Assembly (NCBI RefSeq): GCF_000472965.1
Contig: NZ_AXAU01000012.1
Location: 57,103 to 121,102 of the forward strand
Source of the DNA: Bradyrhizobium murdochi
GTDB lineage: Bacteria > Pseudomonadota > Alphaproteobacteria > Rhizobiales > Xanthobacteraceae
Direction of reading: 5' to 3'
Length of the DNA stretch: 64,000 bases
Below are positions 1 through 8,221 of this stretch, in pieces. Both the position numbers and the translations under genes were made by a program. The number at the start of each line of letters is the position of its first letter. Within the stretch, counting starts at the first letter, position 1. The notes under the pieces are model-generated. The model ran no database searches, had not been told where the DNA came from, and was given only the letters and a program-made list of their open reading frames with translations.

Positions 1-2
1 GC

Positions 3-92
3 GCGCACGACGAGTTCATTCTCGCAGCCACCGCCCAGAACCTTCGCAAGATGGCCAAGCTAATCCCGATGCAAATCCCCAAGCCCGCATAG
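3..92 (+). pseudogene. 3' end of a transposase gene (IS remnant or IS cut by the window edge)
   Basis: Reading frame 3 is open from the window edge to a TAG at 90-92 and encodes 29 residues beginning AHDEFILAATAQNLRKMAKL. This resembles the C-terminus of IS1182-type transposases found in rhizobia, judged from memory of the family. The body of the gene lies outside the window, so I cannot say whether it is intact. The DNA between it and the LysR gene (93-228) has no gene and probably holds the right end of the element, but I could not define a terminal inverted repeat. Confidence 0.5.
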
Positions 93-228
93 CGGACGAC
101 AGCGTTCTGCCGCTTCAATGGTTGCGCCAATACATCCGATTACTTACGACCTTTTTCAACGGAATCGACCCCAACCAGACATTGACCGTAGGCCTACAGC
201 TTTCCGGCGGATCCAAACCGGCGATTCT

Positions 229-1191
229 TCACTGCCTGCGAGATTTTCGTACAGCAGGTTGTTTCCGCGCGGCAGCCATCTTGCTTTCAGTCGGATGCGT
301 GATCGGGAGGACCTCACGCATATACTCGGCGAGCGCCTCGCAAAAGCTCTCGGCATAGGGCGGCATTGGACGCCGCTTGTCCCATTGAATGGCATATCGC
401 TCTCGAATCGGCTTGCGCCGGTGTGTTACGCGGACGATTCTCAATGTGTAGCGATCCGTTCGCAGGAGCGATGGAATGATCGCTATCCCTTGCCCGGCCT
501 CCGCGAGCGCGAGCAAAGTATGCGGCGCGCGGCTCTCGAGCATGATATTGGGGTCGACATCTGTGAGACGGCAAGCTGCGTCAAACAGTCTCCGAATTGA
601 ATAACCCTGGTCCAGCAACAGCAACGGATGGGACGCGAGCCGGCCGATATCAATAGTGCCGGCATGGCCAAGCTCGAGCGATGGGGCGCAGGCGGCTAAA
701 ACCTCATCTGGTGGCAATACGCGACTCTCGAAGCGTCGATCACCTTGATCGTGTCGAATGCCGATGTGAACCTCGCCGCGTTCCAGAATGGCGGTCTGTT
801 CGCGACCGAGGGCCTCTGACAGTTTCACGTGCACATTGGGAAAACGCTCGGCATATCGAGGCAGAAACGGCGACAAGACACTTTCGATCGTGTGCGGCGG
901 GGCGGCAACCTTCAGCACCCCTCTGTCTCCACGCTTGAGCACTTCGACCCGCTCGCCGAGCGCATCGACATGGGCCAATACACCACGAGATTCCGCAAGA
1001 AACTCCTCGCCTTCCCTGGTCAAGACGAGGCCGCGCCCGACGCGGTCGAACAGCCTGAGCCCCAGCTCTTGCTGAAGGTCCATGATTTGCCGCGACAGGG
1101 CGGGCTGCGTAATGCGCAGCCGCAGCGCCGCTTTCGAAACCGTGCCCAGCTCCGCCACGGCGACGAACGTTCGCAAACGTCTCAAGTCCAT
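229..1191 (-). CDS. LysR-family transcriptional regulator
   Basis: A 320-residue protein with the LysR layout: an N-terminal winged helix-turn-helix at about residues 1-60 (LGTVSKAALRLRITQPALSR region) and a two-lobed effector-binding domain at about 90-290. The open frame extends 40 codons further upstream, but the family-typical start MDLRRLRTF fits the ATG at 1191. It diverges from the ABC importer that starts at 1425, the usual arrangement for a LysR regulator and its target, so control of that operon is a reasonable inference. The roughly 230 bp between them contain an AT-rich patch around 1228-1245 where a promoter and operator would fit. The effector is unknown. Confidence 0.92.
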   Translation of the reverse strand: MDLRRLRTFVAVAELGTVSKAALRLRITQPALSRQIMDLQQELGLRLFDRVGRGLVLTREGEEFLAESRGVLAHVDALGERVEVLKRGDRGVLKVAAPPHTIESVLSPFLPRYAERFPNVHVKLSEALGREQTAILERGEVHIGIRHDQGDRRFESRVLPPDEVLAACAPSLELGHAGTIDIGRLASHPLLLLDQGYSIRRLFDAACRLTDVDPNIMLESRAPHTLLALAEAGQGIAIIPSLLRTDRYTLRIVRVTHRRKPIRERYAIQWDKRRPMPPYAESFCEALAEYMREVLPITHPTESKMAAARKQPAVRKSRRQ

Positions 1192-1424
1192 AGCTTGGAA
1201 ATCTATGCTCCCTCGGCATCGGATACTAGAAAAATTATGCATTGGACATTGCTCTGATCCCGGCCATATCGTCCATACAGCATCGCTCAATGGTTGGCCG
1301 CCAGTGCGCACTCCACGCGTAAGCTTCTGGCGACCGCCGCCGCAACGAAGAGCGGCCCGCGGCCGTTACCGCGCCAAGGGATTGGCGCCTGGGGTGCATC
1401 TTCCGGCGACATGTGGAGGCTCTC

Positions 1425-2468
1425 ATGAGTTGCTGCGACGAAACGACCGCCCGCGTACCCGGTACCAACGTGTCTCGGCGCTCGCTGTTCAAGGGCGCTG
1501 CTCTGATTGCAAGCGTCATCCCGGCGGCCCAACCCATCCGATCCGAAGCGCAGAGCAAACAGATCAGGCTCGCCTATTGCAGCCAACTCCTGTGCGGAGT
1601 GCCGTACGAAGTCGCACGCTCGGCCGGTATCTTCAAGAATCACGGGCTCGATGTGCAACTCGTCTATACTCGCGGCGGCAATGCCGCGATGCAGGCGCTG
1701 GTCGGCGGTGCGGTCGAATATGCCGGCACCGCCTTGGACGTTGCCCTCCAAGCCTATGCCAATGTGGGCGCGGACATCCGGCGCTTTGCGGTCACCGGCC
1801 GCCTCCCCCTGTTCGCCGTTGTCACCGCTCCCAAGACCGCGAGCCAGATTCAATCAATCAAGGACCTCGAGGGAAGGACGGTCGGCGTCTCCGCGCTCGG
1901 CAATGCCGATCACGCGCTGACGCTTTACCTGCTGAAGCAAGCCGGCGCCGACGCCCAGAAAGTGCAGTTCGCGACCATGGGCGTCAATCTGCTGGAAGCG
2001 TTGCGGCAGAACCAGATCGACGTCGGCCTGGTGCAGGAGCCCGCCTTGACCGTGCTGAGGCGCTCGGGCGCGCGCGTGCTCGTCAACGCAATGGACCTTG
2101 AAGACGCCAAGCACTATCTCGGCGGTTCTTTTGAATTCATGGGCGTCGCGGTGCGCGCCAAGGAAATCGAACAGCGCAGGCCGGAAATGGTCGCGCTGAC
2201 CAAGGCGCTCGCGGATGCGCTCAAGGCGCTGCGCCAGATGACGGGCGAGCAGTTGGTTGCGGCTTTCCCCAAGGAGATGGTCACCGGGCTCGACCTCAAG
2301 GAGTTCAGCGAAATTCTCGGGCGCCACCGCGATTCGCTCTACCCCGAAACGGTGGGCATAGACCTGGAAGCGGCGAAACGCGTCGAGCAGAGCCTGGTCG
2401 CCGGCGGCCTCATCAGGTCGGGGGCGAGCATGGCCGGGCTGCACGACACCACGATCGTCGGGGGTTGA
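1425..2468 (+). CDS. ABC importer substrate-binding protein, NMT1/SsuA/TauA type, Tat-exported
   Basis: A 347-residue periplasmic binding protein for an ABC importer of the nitrate/sulfonate/taurine superfamily. The N-terminus carries a twin-arginine signal (SRRSLFK at residues 17-23 followed by a hydrophobic stretch). The mature part begins with the family-like segment QIRLAYCSQLLCGVPYEV. The ATG at 1425 is preceded by GGAGG at 1415-1419, which decides it over an in-frame GTG at 1413. The cysteine pair near the start of the mature domain is unusual for sulfonate binders. The stop codon directly abuts the ATPase gene. The ligand cannot be read from sequence. Confidence 0.88.
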   Translation: MSCCDETTARVPGTNVSRRSLFKGAALIASVIPAAQPIRSEAQSKQIRLAYCSQLLCGVPYEVARSAGIFKNHGLDVQLVYTRGGNAAMQALVGGAVEYAGTALDVALQAYANVGADIRRFAVTGRLPLFAVVTAPKTASQIQSIKDLEGRTVGVSALGNADHALTLYLLKQAGADAQKVQFATMGVNLLEALRQNQIDVGLVQEPALTVLRRSGARVLVNAMDLEDAKHYLGGSFEFMGVAVRAKEIEQRRPEMVALTKALADALKALRQMTGEQLVAAFPKEMVTGLDLKEFSEILGRHRDSLYPETVGIDLEAAKRVEQSLVAGGLIRSGASMAGLHDTTIVGG

Positions 2469-3218
2469 ATGCGCGTCAGCGATCTGACCATTTCCTACGG
2501 CGGCGAGCCGGTCCTCGAAGGCGCGAGCCTCACCGTCGGCGACGGCCGTTTCGTGAGTCTCGTCGGGCCTTCGGGTTCGGGCAAGTCGAGCCTCTTGCGC
2601 GCTGTGATCGGTTTGCAGCGGCCGCTCTCGGGCACGATCGAGACGAAACTTGCGCGCTCGCAGATCGGCATCCTCTTTCAAGACGATGCCCTGCTGCCGT
2701 GGAAGACGGCCCGCGACAACGTCGCGCTCGGCCTGAGCTTGAATGGCATGGAGCGCGGCAAGGCGCTCGCCGAGGCGGAAGCCTGGCTCGAGCGGCTGGA
2801 TCTGGCGGGCTTCGGCGACCGCTTTCCCCGGCACCTGAGCGGCGGCCAGCGCAAGCGCGTCGCGCTCGCACAGGTGCTGGCGATGAAGCCCGAGCTCATC
2901 CTGATGGACGAGCCGTTCGCCTCCCTCGATGCGATCGTGGGCGCTCGCATCGTGAAAGACGTCGTCGCGTTGGTCGAGGGTCAGGGAATCAGCGTTCTGC
3001 TGGTCACCCACGATCTGGAAGAGGCAATCAGCCTTTCCGACGAAGTCTGTCTGCTGTCGCAGGGGCCGCGGGCGCATATCATTCAGCATTACGCGGTGCC
3101 GATTCCGCGGCCGCGCGACCCCATCCATTCGCGCACGCATCCCGCCTTCGCGCCACTCTACGAGCGACTCTGGGCGGACCTCTCCCGCGAAGTGGATCAC
3201 CGGGCGGAGGCGGCATGA
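2469..3218 (+). CDS. ABC importer ATP-binding protein (SsuB/TauB-like)
   Basis: A 249-residue nucleotide-binding subunit. It has Walker A GPSGSGKSS at about 33-41, the Q-loop near 71, the ABC signature LSGGQRKR at 123-130, Walker B LILMDEPF at 143-150 and the H-loop in LLVTHD. The ATG follows the stop of the binding-protein gene without a gap, and the 3' end overlaps the permease start (ATGA), so the three genes are translationally coupled. It energises uptake of the ligand delivered by the upstream binding protein. Confidence 0.95.
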   Translation: MRVSDLTISYGGEPVLEGASLTVGDGRFVSLVGPSGSGKSSLLRAVIGLQRPLSGTIETKLARSQIGILFQDDALLPWKTARDNVALGLSLNGMERGKALAEAEAWLERLDLAGFGDRFPRHLSGGQRKRVALAQVLAMKPELILMDEPFASLDAIVGARIVKDVVALVEGQGISVLLVTHDLEEAISLSDEVCLLSQGPRAHIIQHYAVPIPRPRDPIHSRTHPAFAPLYERLWADLSREVDHRAEAA

Positions 3219-3973
3219 TGCTTCCCGGTCCCCGCTATGCCTGGCTACGCCAACTCGCTGCGGTAGCCGTGCTGCTCGCGGTCTGGGAGGCTGCGGGTCG
3301 CGCCGACATGCTCAATCCAATGTATGTGCCGAATCCGAGTAGAATTGGAGCGGCGTTGGTCGACCTGTTCGCGGACGGCCGCATCTGGCCGCATCTCGAC
3401 GCAACCTTCACTGCCGCGCTCGGCGGTCTCGCGCTCGGCATTGCCGTTGGTATTATCCTAGGCGTCGTTGCTGCGCTCGTTCCGGCCATCGCGGAGCTAA
3501 TCGAGCCGGTAATGTCCGTCCTCAATGCCATCCCGCGCGTGATCCTTGCCCCGCTTTTCGTGATCTGGCTCGGCATCGGGCTCGCCTCCAAGGTTGCGCT
3601 GTCCTTCATTCTCGTGGCGGTGCTGATCTTCTTCACAGTGTTCAATGGTATCCGGCAGGTGGATCGCAGGCTTGTCGAGCGCGTCATCACGCTCGGCGGC
3701 AGCCGCTGGTCGCTCGTGCGGCACGTCTACCTGCCGTCGGTCGCGGCCTGGGTGCTCGGCAATCTGAAAATCGCGGTCGGCTTCGCTTTCACGGGCGCCT
3801 GCGTGGGCGAGTTCGTGGCAGCGACCCGCGGCCTCGGCTACCTATTGTCGTTTGCGCAGAGCACCTACAACGCCGCCCTGATGTTCGCACTGATCCTTCT
3901 GATCCTGGTAGTGGTACTGCTGATCTTCGCTATTGCGGGGCGCCTGGAAAAATATCTGCTGCGCTGGAACTGA
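3215..3973 (+). CDS. ABC importer permease (SsuC/TauC-like)
   Basis: A 252-residue inner-membrane protein with about six hydrophobic segments and the cytoplasmic EAA loop typical of BPD_transp_1 permeases (ERVITLGGSRWSLVRHV region). Two adjacent ATGs (3215 and 3218) are possible. GGAGG at 3206-3210 serves either, and the first gives an ATGA overlap with the ATPase gene. With the two preceding genes it completes a minimal importer. Confidence 0.93.
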   Translation: MMLPGPRYAWLRQLAAVAVLLAVWEAAGRADMLNPMYVPNPSRIGAALVDLFADGRIWPHLDATFTAALGGLALGIAVGIILGVVAALVPAIAELIEPVMSVLNAIPRVILAPLFVIWLGIGLASKVALSFILVAVLIFFTVFNGIRQVDRRLVERVITLGGSRWSLVRHVYLPSVAAWVLGNLKIAVGFAFTGACVGEFVAATRGLGYLLSFAQSTYNAALMFALILLILVVVLLIFAIAGRLEKYLLRWN

Positions 3974-3997
3974 GCGCAGGTCGCCGGGGATGTCGCT

Positions 3998-4807
3998 GTG
4001 ACCGATCTATACACCCGTATCAGAGACCAGCCGCGTGATGCGTTGGACACCATCGCCAAATCGTTGAATGTCCGCGCATCCGAGCCCGCCATGCAGACCA
4101 TCTGCGCCCGATATATGGCGCAGATCGCCCTGCCCGCGGGCGCTCGTGTCCTTGAGATTGGGTGCGGAAACGGCGCGACGACGAAGCTTATCATGCAGCA
4201 CGTCCGTCCGGCGCAACTCGTCGGGATCGACCCGTCTTGCGTGTTCATCGACATGGCAGGCGAGACATTCGCCGATGAACCGGGGGTCTCATTCGCGATC
4301 GGCGACGCTGCGGCGACCGGACAGGCGGACGCCTTCTTTGATCTTGTTATCGCGCACACGGTCTACTCGCATTTGGTCGACCCGGAGGGGGCGCTGGCCG
4401 AGGCCCGCCGGGTTCTCAGGCCGGGCGGGCAGCTCGTGATTTTCGACGGCGACTTCGCGACCATCACTGTCGCCCTGTTCGATGGCGATCCGTTGCAGTC
4501 CGCCGTAGGCGCGGTAATGCGTCACATGATGCATGCACCCTACATTATGCGGCGGCTTCCCGCTCTTGTCACCGCAGCCGGATTCAGCGTGCAGTCGGTC
4601 GAACCGCACGGCTATGTACAGACGACGAGCCCCGACTTTTTGTTGACGCTGCTGTCGCGCGGCACGAGCGCTGCCGCTCATGCTGGTGAAATCGGTCAGG
4701 AGCTCGTTGACGGCTTTGCTCAGGAGGCGCGTCGGCGAGTCGCGAACGGCACGTTCTATGGAGCCATCCTGTTCCTCAGTCTCGCCGCGCGCAAAGATGG
4801 CCGGTGA
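3998..4807 (+). CDS. SAM-dependent class I methyltransferase
   Basis: A 269-residue protein with the class I motif VLEIGCGNGA at 51-60, an acidic end of strand 2 (LVGIDPS) and the post-I/motif III region AEARRVLRPGGQLVIFDGD, as in Methyltransf_11/UbiE-like enzymes. It starts with GTG at 3998, 24 nt after the permease stop. It ends in a 4-base GTGA overlap with the DUF169 gene, so it probably belongs to the importer operon. The substrate is unknown. An inferred role is to modify the imported compound or something made from it. Confidence 0.85.
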   Translation: MTDLYTRIRDQPRDALDTIAKSLNVRASEPAMQTICARYMAQIALPAGARVLEIGCGNGATTKLIMQHVRPAQLVGIDPSCVFIDMAGETFADEPGVSFAIGDAAATGQADAFFDLVIAHTVYSHLVDPEGALAEARRVLRPGGQLVIFDGDFATITVALFDGDPLQSAVGAVMRHMMHAPYIMRRLPALVTAAGFSVQSVEPHGYVQTTSPDFLLTLLSRGTSAAAHAGEIGQELVDGFAQEARRRVANGTFYGAILFLSLAARKDGR

Positions 4808-5613
4808 CTGAGCCATTCAGCGGGCAGGAGAATTGCACTGTTCGATTGGACATAACTGGAGGGCTGATCAGGAGGGGCGCATGTCGCAGACTTCGCTTCG
4901 AGAGTTGGCACCTCGATCTGCAGGACCTGTTAGGCCTTGCGGTTCCGCCGATTGCCATTGCCTTTATCGACCACCTTCCTGCCGGGATCGGCCGTATCGA
5001 ACGAACCCTGCCGCCGGCAACGACGGATGGCCGGACGGGACCCGTTGCGGCGAGTTGCGTGTTCTGGATCGAGGGCACGCAAGTCGTGTTCGCGACGGTG
5101 GCGGAGGACCACGGCAATTGCAGCGTCGACAGCCTTACGCATGGCTTTAAGTCCATGGCGGAGATCGCCCACAATGCAGATGTCGTTGCTCTGTGCGAGA
5201 CCGGGTGGGTCACGACGGAGGCAGTGGCAAAAATCGCGGTCGTTCGCGAAGCGGCGAAATATGTAGTTTATGGACCGCTGCGCGACGTTCCCGTCGAGCC
5301 ATCGATTGTCCTGCTGCGGCTGAATGGAAAGCAACAGATGCTGCTGCATGACGCGTGGCCAAGCCTTCGCTTCGAAGGCAAACCGCAATGCCACATCATT
5401 CCGATCGCCAAAGAGAGCGGCGAGATCGCCATGAGCGTCGGCTGTATGCTAAGCCGGGTGCGTACCGGCATGTCCAATAACGAGGTGACCTGTGCGATCC
5501 CGGGGAGCCGTGTATCCGAGCTCGTTGAGCGCCTGCGCGCGGCACGTGTCGCCGACAATGCAGTGGCAGCATATGCAACAGACGATTCCAAGCGTTTTGC
5601 CCGTCATCAATGA
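4804..5613 (+). CDS. DUF169 (COG2043) family protein, 5' end possibly frameshifted
   Basis: From about residue 38 onward (LDLQDLLGLAVPPIAIAF) the protein matches the layout of DUF169 proteins, including the cysteine-containing segments CVFWIEGT and DHGNCSVDSLTHGF and further cysteines downstream. The family has no established biochemical function. The frame opens at a GTG overlapping the methyltransferase stop, but the first ~35 residues do not look like the family. A much better start, ATG 4881 with GGAGG at 4871-4875, lies in another frame and encodes MSQTSLRELA. Removing one base near 4911 would join that start to LDLQDLLGL. Either the GTG start is used, or the gene (or this sequence) carries a one-base insertion. 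Confidence 0.75.
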   Translation: MTEPFSGQENCTVRLDITGGLIRRGACRRLRFESWHLDLQDLLGLAVPPIAIAFIDHLPAGIGRIERTLPPATTDGRTGPVAASCVFWIEGTQVVFATVAEDHGNCSVDSLTHGFKSMAEIAHNADVVALCETGWVTTEAVAKIAVVREAAKYVVYGPLRDVPVEPSIVLLRLNGKQQMLLHDAWPSLRFEGKPQCHIIPIAKESGEIAMSVGCMLSRVRTGMSNNEVTCAIPGSRVSELVERLRAARVADNAVAAYATDDSKRFARHQ

Positions 5614-5820
5614 AGCGACTGACGGTCCGCCACGCGGCGCCGGTGATCTTCCAGTATCGCCAGCTCGACGCGGCCGGCGGCCTGCTGAGCTACGGAAGCA
5701 ACGAAACGGAATATTGCCGTCTGATTGTCACCTACTCACGGGGGAGAATTCCTGCCGGCGCTCGGGCTCACCGCCCCGCTCTCGCTGCTGGGCCGCGCCG
5801 ACGAGGTATCCAATGAATGA
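5610..5820 (+). pseudogene. Remnant of a COG2984-type ABC substrate-binding protein gene (C-terminal part)
   Basis: The frame from 5610 encodes RHAAPVIFQYRQ and then AAGGLLSYGSNETEY, the C-terminal half-motif of COG2984 binding proteins. After about 5755 that frame degenerates. A different frame (5758-5820) then encodes ALGLTAPLSLLGRADEV before a stop, which is the characteristic extreme C-terminus of the same family. About 25-30 residues normally lying between the two segments are missing, and the N-terminal ~200 residues are absent. This is therefore a decayed fragment with an internal deletion and frame change, lying directly against the DUF169 stop codon. Confidence 0.7.
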
Positions 5821-6264
5821 CGAAGGTTCATTGCGAATTAGCTAGCGCATGATTTGAGGCTCCGGTTTCGAAGCTTGAATCACGTCCGCGATAGCGCCAT
5901 CAACCCGCACCGGTCTATAGCGAAATCGCTCTGAATTTACTTCCGCTTTGGGGGCATAGCCGAAATGGCCGGACTTGCCGCTGGATCGCTCGTGTAGCCA
6001 TTGACCCGAAAGAGACATTGCGCGCGAGGGCCGGCCGTGCCGTCCCGGCGCGAGCGGTTCATGCCGGCGGGGAAGGCCGTGGCCGCTTCGATCGGGCTTG
6101 GATCGCCTTTGATTTGGCGTTTCGGCTTCTCGGCATCGCGATCTTTGGCGCCGTGGCCCGGCGAAGCCGACTGTGCCCCGCAACGTCGGCCTTGTTTCAC
6201 AACCGGCTGCTGGCCCCCGCTCCCGAAGGGGAGTAAGATGTCCCTTACCCACCCGGAGGCATAC
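5821..6264. other. Intergenic region with one copy of the palindromic repeat of the 6-13 kb segment
   Basis: About 440 bases without a convincing gene. Open frames here on both strands are extensions or shadows of the cyclase gene. The segment 5939-5974 belongs to the same degenerate palindromic repeat (GGGGCATAGC core) found at 8094, 9453, 11482 and 13037. A GGGGAG at 6228-6233 precedes an alternative cyclase start at 6238. Confidence 0.5.
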
Positions 6265-8031
6265 ATGGCCAGGGAGCACGTAGAGCGACGGCTCACGGCC
6301 ATCCTCGCCGCCGATGTCGCTGGCTACAGCAGGCTGACCGGCATGGACGAGGAGGGCACACACATCCAGTTGAAGGAACATCGGCGTATCCTTGTTGATC
6401 CCAAGATCAGCGAACATCGCGGGCACGTGTTCAAGAACACCGGCGACGGCATGCTGGCTGAGTTCAGCAGCGTAGTGGATGCGATGCATTGTGCCGTTGA
6501 GGTTCAGCGCGGAATGTCCGAGCGCAACACCGGTGTGCCGCAGGAAAAACGGATCGAGTTTCGCATTGGCATCAATGTTGGCGACGTCATAATCGACAGC
6601 GGTGACATCTTCGGTGATGGTGTGAACGTCGCGGCGCGTCTGGAGGGCTTTGCTGAACCGGGTGGCATCTGCGTGTCGGGTCGCGTGAAGGAGTACGCAC
6701 AAGGCCAGCTCGACCTCGCGTTCGAGGACGCAGGTGAGCAGCAGCTCAAGAATATCGCGCGGCCGGTCTGGGTCTATCGAGTGCGGCTCGAAGGGGCCGC
6801 GAAAGCGGCGGCCCTTACCGTTTCCCATAAGGCGTCGATAGCCGTCTTGCCCTTCAATAACATGAGCGGCGACCCGGAACAGGAATACTTCGCCGACGGC
6901 ATTGTGGAAGAAATCATCACGGCCCTATCGCGCTTCCGTGGGCTGTTCGTGATCGCGCGCAATTCGAGCTTCACCTACAAGGGCCGGGCCGTGGACGTGA
7001 AGCAGGTCGGTCGCGAGCTGGGCGTTGGCTACGTGCTCGAAGGTAGCGTGCGCAAGGCGGGGAACCGGGTGCGCATCACGGCGCAGCTCATCGATGCGTC
7101 GACCGGGGCGCATCTGTGGGCGGATTGCTTCGAGGGAGCGCTCGACGACATCTTCGATCTGCAGGATCGGGCGACTGTGAACGTCGTGGGCGCCATCGCG
7201 CCGCAGTTGGAGTGGGCCGAGATCGAGCGTGCTAAGCACAAGATGACCGGGAGCCTCGATGCCTACGACCACTATCTGCGTGGAATAGCGAGCCATCATC
7301 GGGGAACCAGGGGGTTTAACAGGGAGGCTAATGAGGAGGCGTTGCGTCTATTCTACAGCGCCATCGAACTCGACCCCGAATTTTCCTCAGCTTATGGCAT
7401 GGCTGCGTCGTGCTATTGCCCGCGCAAGCAGAATGGCTGGATGGGAAATCGCGTGCAAGAGATCGCGGAAGCCCAGCGCCTCGCTCGTCGTGCGGCGGAG
7501 CTGGGCCACTACGATGCGACCGCGCTCTGCAGGGCCGGCTATGCACTTGCCTACCTGGTCCACGACTTCGACGCGGGTGCCGCGCTAACCGATCGGGCGC
7601 TTGCGCTCAATCCGAACTTAGCATCGGCGTGGCGGGCCAGCGGTTGGGTGAAAATCTATGTCGGCGAGCCGGAATTGGCGATCGAACGCTTTACGCGTTT
7701 CATCCGCCAGAACCCACGCGATCCGGCCATCTTTGGGACGTACCACGGGATCGCGGTCGCTCATTTCTGCTCAAGCCGCTATGACGATGCGTCATCATGG
7801 GCAGAGAAGGCGATTGCACAGGCGCCGAATTTCGCGCCCGCATTTCGTGTGGCCGCTGCATCCCAGGCGCTTGGTGGGCGACTGGAGGGAGCGCAGAGAG
7901 CCATGGCCCGCATGCGCGAGCTTGATTCCGCGTATCGGATCTCCGACGTCAAGGATCGGATCCCGTTTCGCCGACCGGAAGATCTTGCTAGGTACGAAGA
8001 GGGGCTGCGAAAAGCGGGACTGCCGGAGTGA
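6265..8031 (+). CDS. Class III adenylate/guanylate cyclase with TolB-like domain and TPR repeats (copy 1)
   Basis: A 588-residue predicted soluble protein. Residues 1-175 form a class III nucleotide cyclase domain with metal-binding Asp17 (LAADVAGYS) and Asp61 (NTGDGMLAEF), and the transition-state pair Asn121/Arg125 in GDGVNVAARLEG. Residues ~188-315 resemble the TolB N-terminal/FlgO-like domain (SIAVLPFNNMSGDPEQEYF). From ~330 to 560 there are tetratricopeptide-like helices. The ATG at 6265 has GGAGG at 6255-6259 and gives the family-typical start MAREHVERRL. An in-frame ATG at 6238 is possible. It probably makes cAMP, with the C-terminal part as sensor or scaffold. A close paralogue starts at 9598. 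Confidence 0.88.
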   Translation: MAREHVERRLTAILAADVAGYSRLTGMDEEGTHIQLKEHRRILVDPKISEHRGHVFKNTGDGMLAEFSSVVDAMHCAVEVQRGMSERNTGVPQEKRIEFRIGINVGDVIIDSGDIFGDGVNVAARLEGFAEPGGICVSGRVKEYAQGQLDLAFEDAGEQQLKNIARPVWVYRVRLEGAAKAAALTVSHKASIAVLPFNNMSGDPEQEYFADGIVEEIITALSRFRGLFVIARNSSFTYKGRAVDVKQVGRELGVGYVLEGSVRKAGNRVRITAQLIDASTGAHLWADCFEGALDDIFDLQDRATVNVVGAIAPQLEWAEIERAKHKMTGSLDAYDHYLRGIASHHRGTRGFNREANEEALRLFYSAIELDPEFSSAYGMAASCYCPRKQNGWMGNRVQEIAEAQRLARRAAELGHYDATALCRAGYALAYLVHDFDAGAALTDRALALNPNLASAWRASGWVKIYVGEPELAIERFTRFIRQNPRDPAIFGTYHGIAVAHFCSSRYDDASSWAEKAIAQAPNFAPAFRVAAASQALGGRLEGAQRAMARMRELDSAYRISDVKDRIPFRRPEDLARYEEGLRKAGLPE

Positions 8032-8084
8032 CTGCACCCGGCGAGCAGGAGTGTTCGTTATTGGCAGTTTGAGGCGTGCCGACG

Positions 8085-8180
8085 GACACTAGCAATATCT
8101 GTTTATTGGGGTAGACGGGAAGTCGTCGGTAGAGGGTCAAAGGTAGAAGGTCAAAACGGCGCCTTTGACCCTGAGCCGAC
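8085..8180. repeat. Degenerate palindromic intergenic repeat, copy 3' of cyclase 1
   Basis: Core 8094-8124 (ATCTGTTTATTGGGG and GGGAAGT) aligns with 9453-9484. The flanking GTCAAAACGGCGCCTTTGACC segment (8152-8172) aligns with a similar block at 9500-9521. It belongs to a set of short diverged copies with a GGGG-centred palindrome that I associate with Bradyrhizobium intergenic DNA. It contains no gene. Confidence 0.55.
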
Positions 8181-8221
8181 ATAGGCCGGCGAAATCCCGC
8201 AGTGCGGCAGCTCCCTGCTGC

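Noticed and set aside
1854-3200. 448-codon minus-strand frame across the ABC importer genes
   Set aside because: It overlaps two genes with unambiguous Walker and signature motifs and has no ribosome-binding site or recognisable domain.
5842-6828. 328-codon minus-strand frame over the cyclase 1 start
   Set aside because: It reads the intergenic repeat and the antisense of the cyclase domain; composition is not protein-like.
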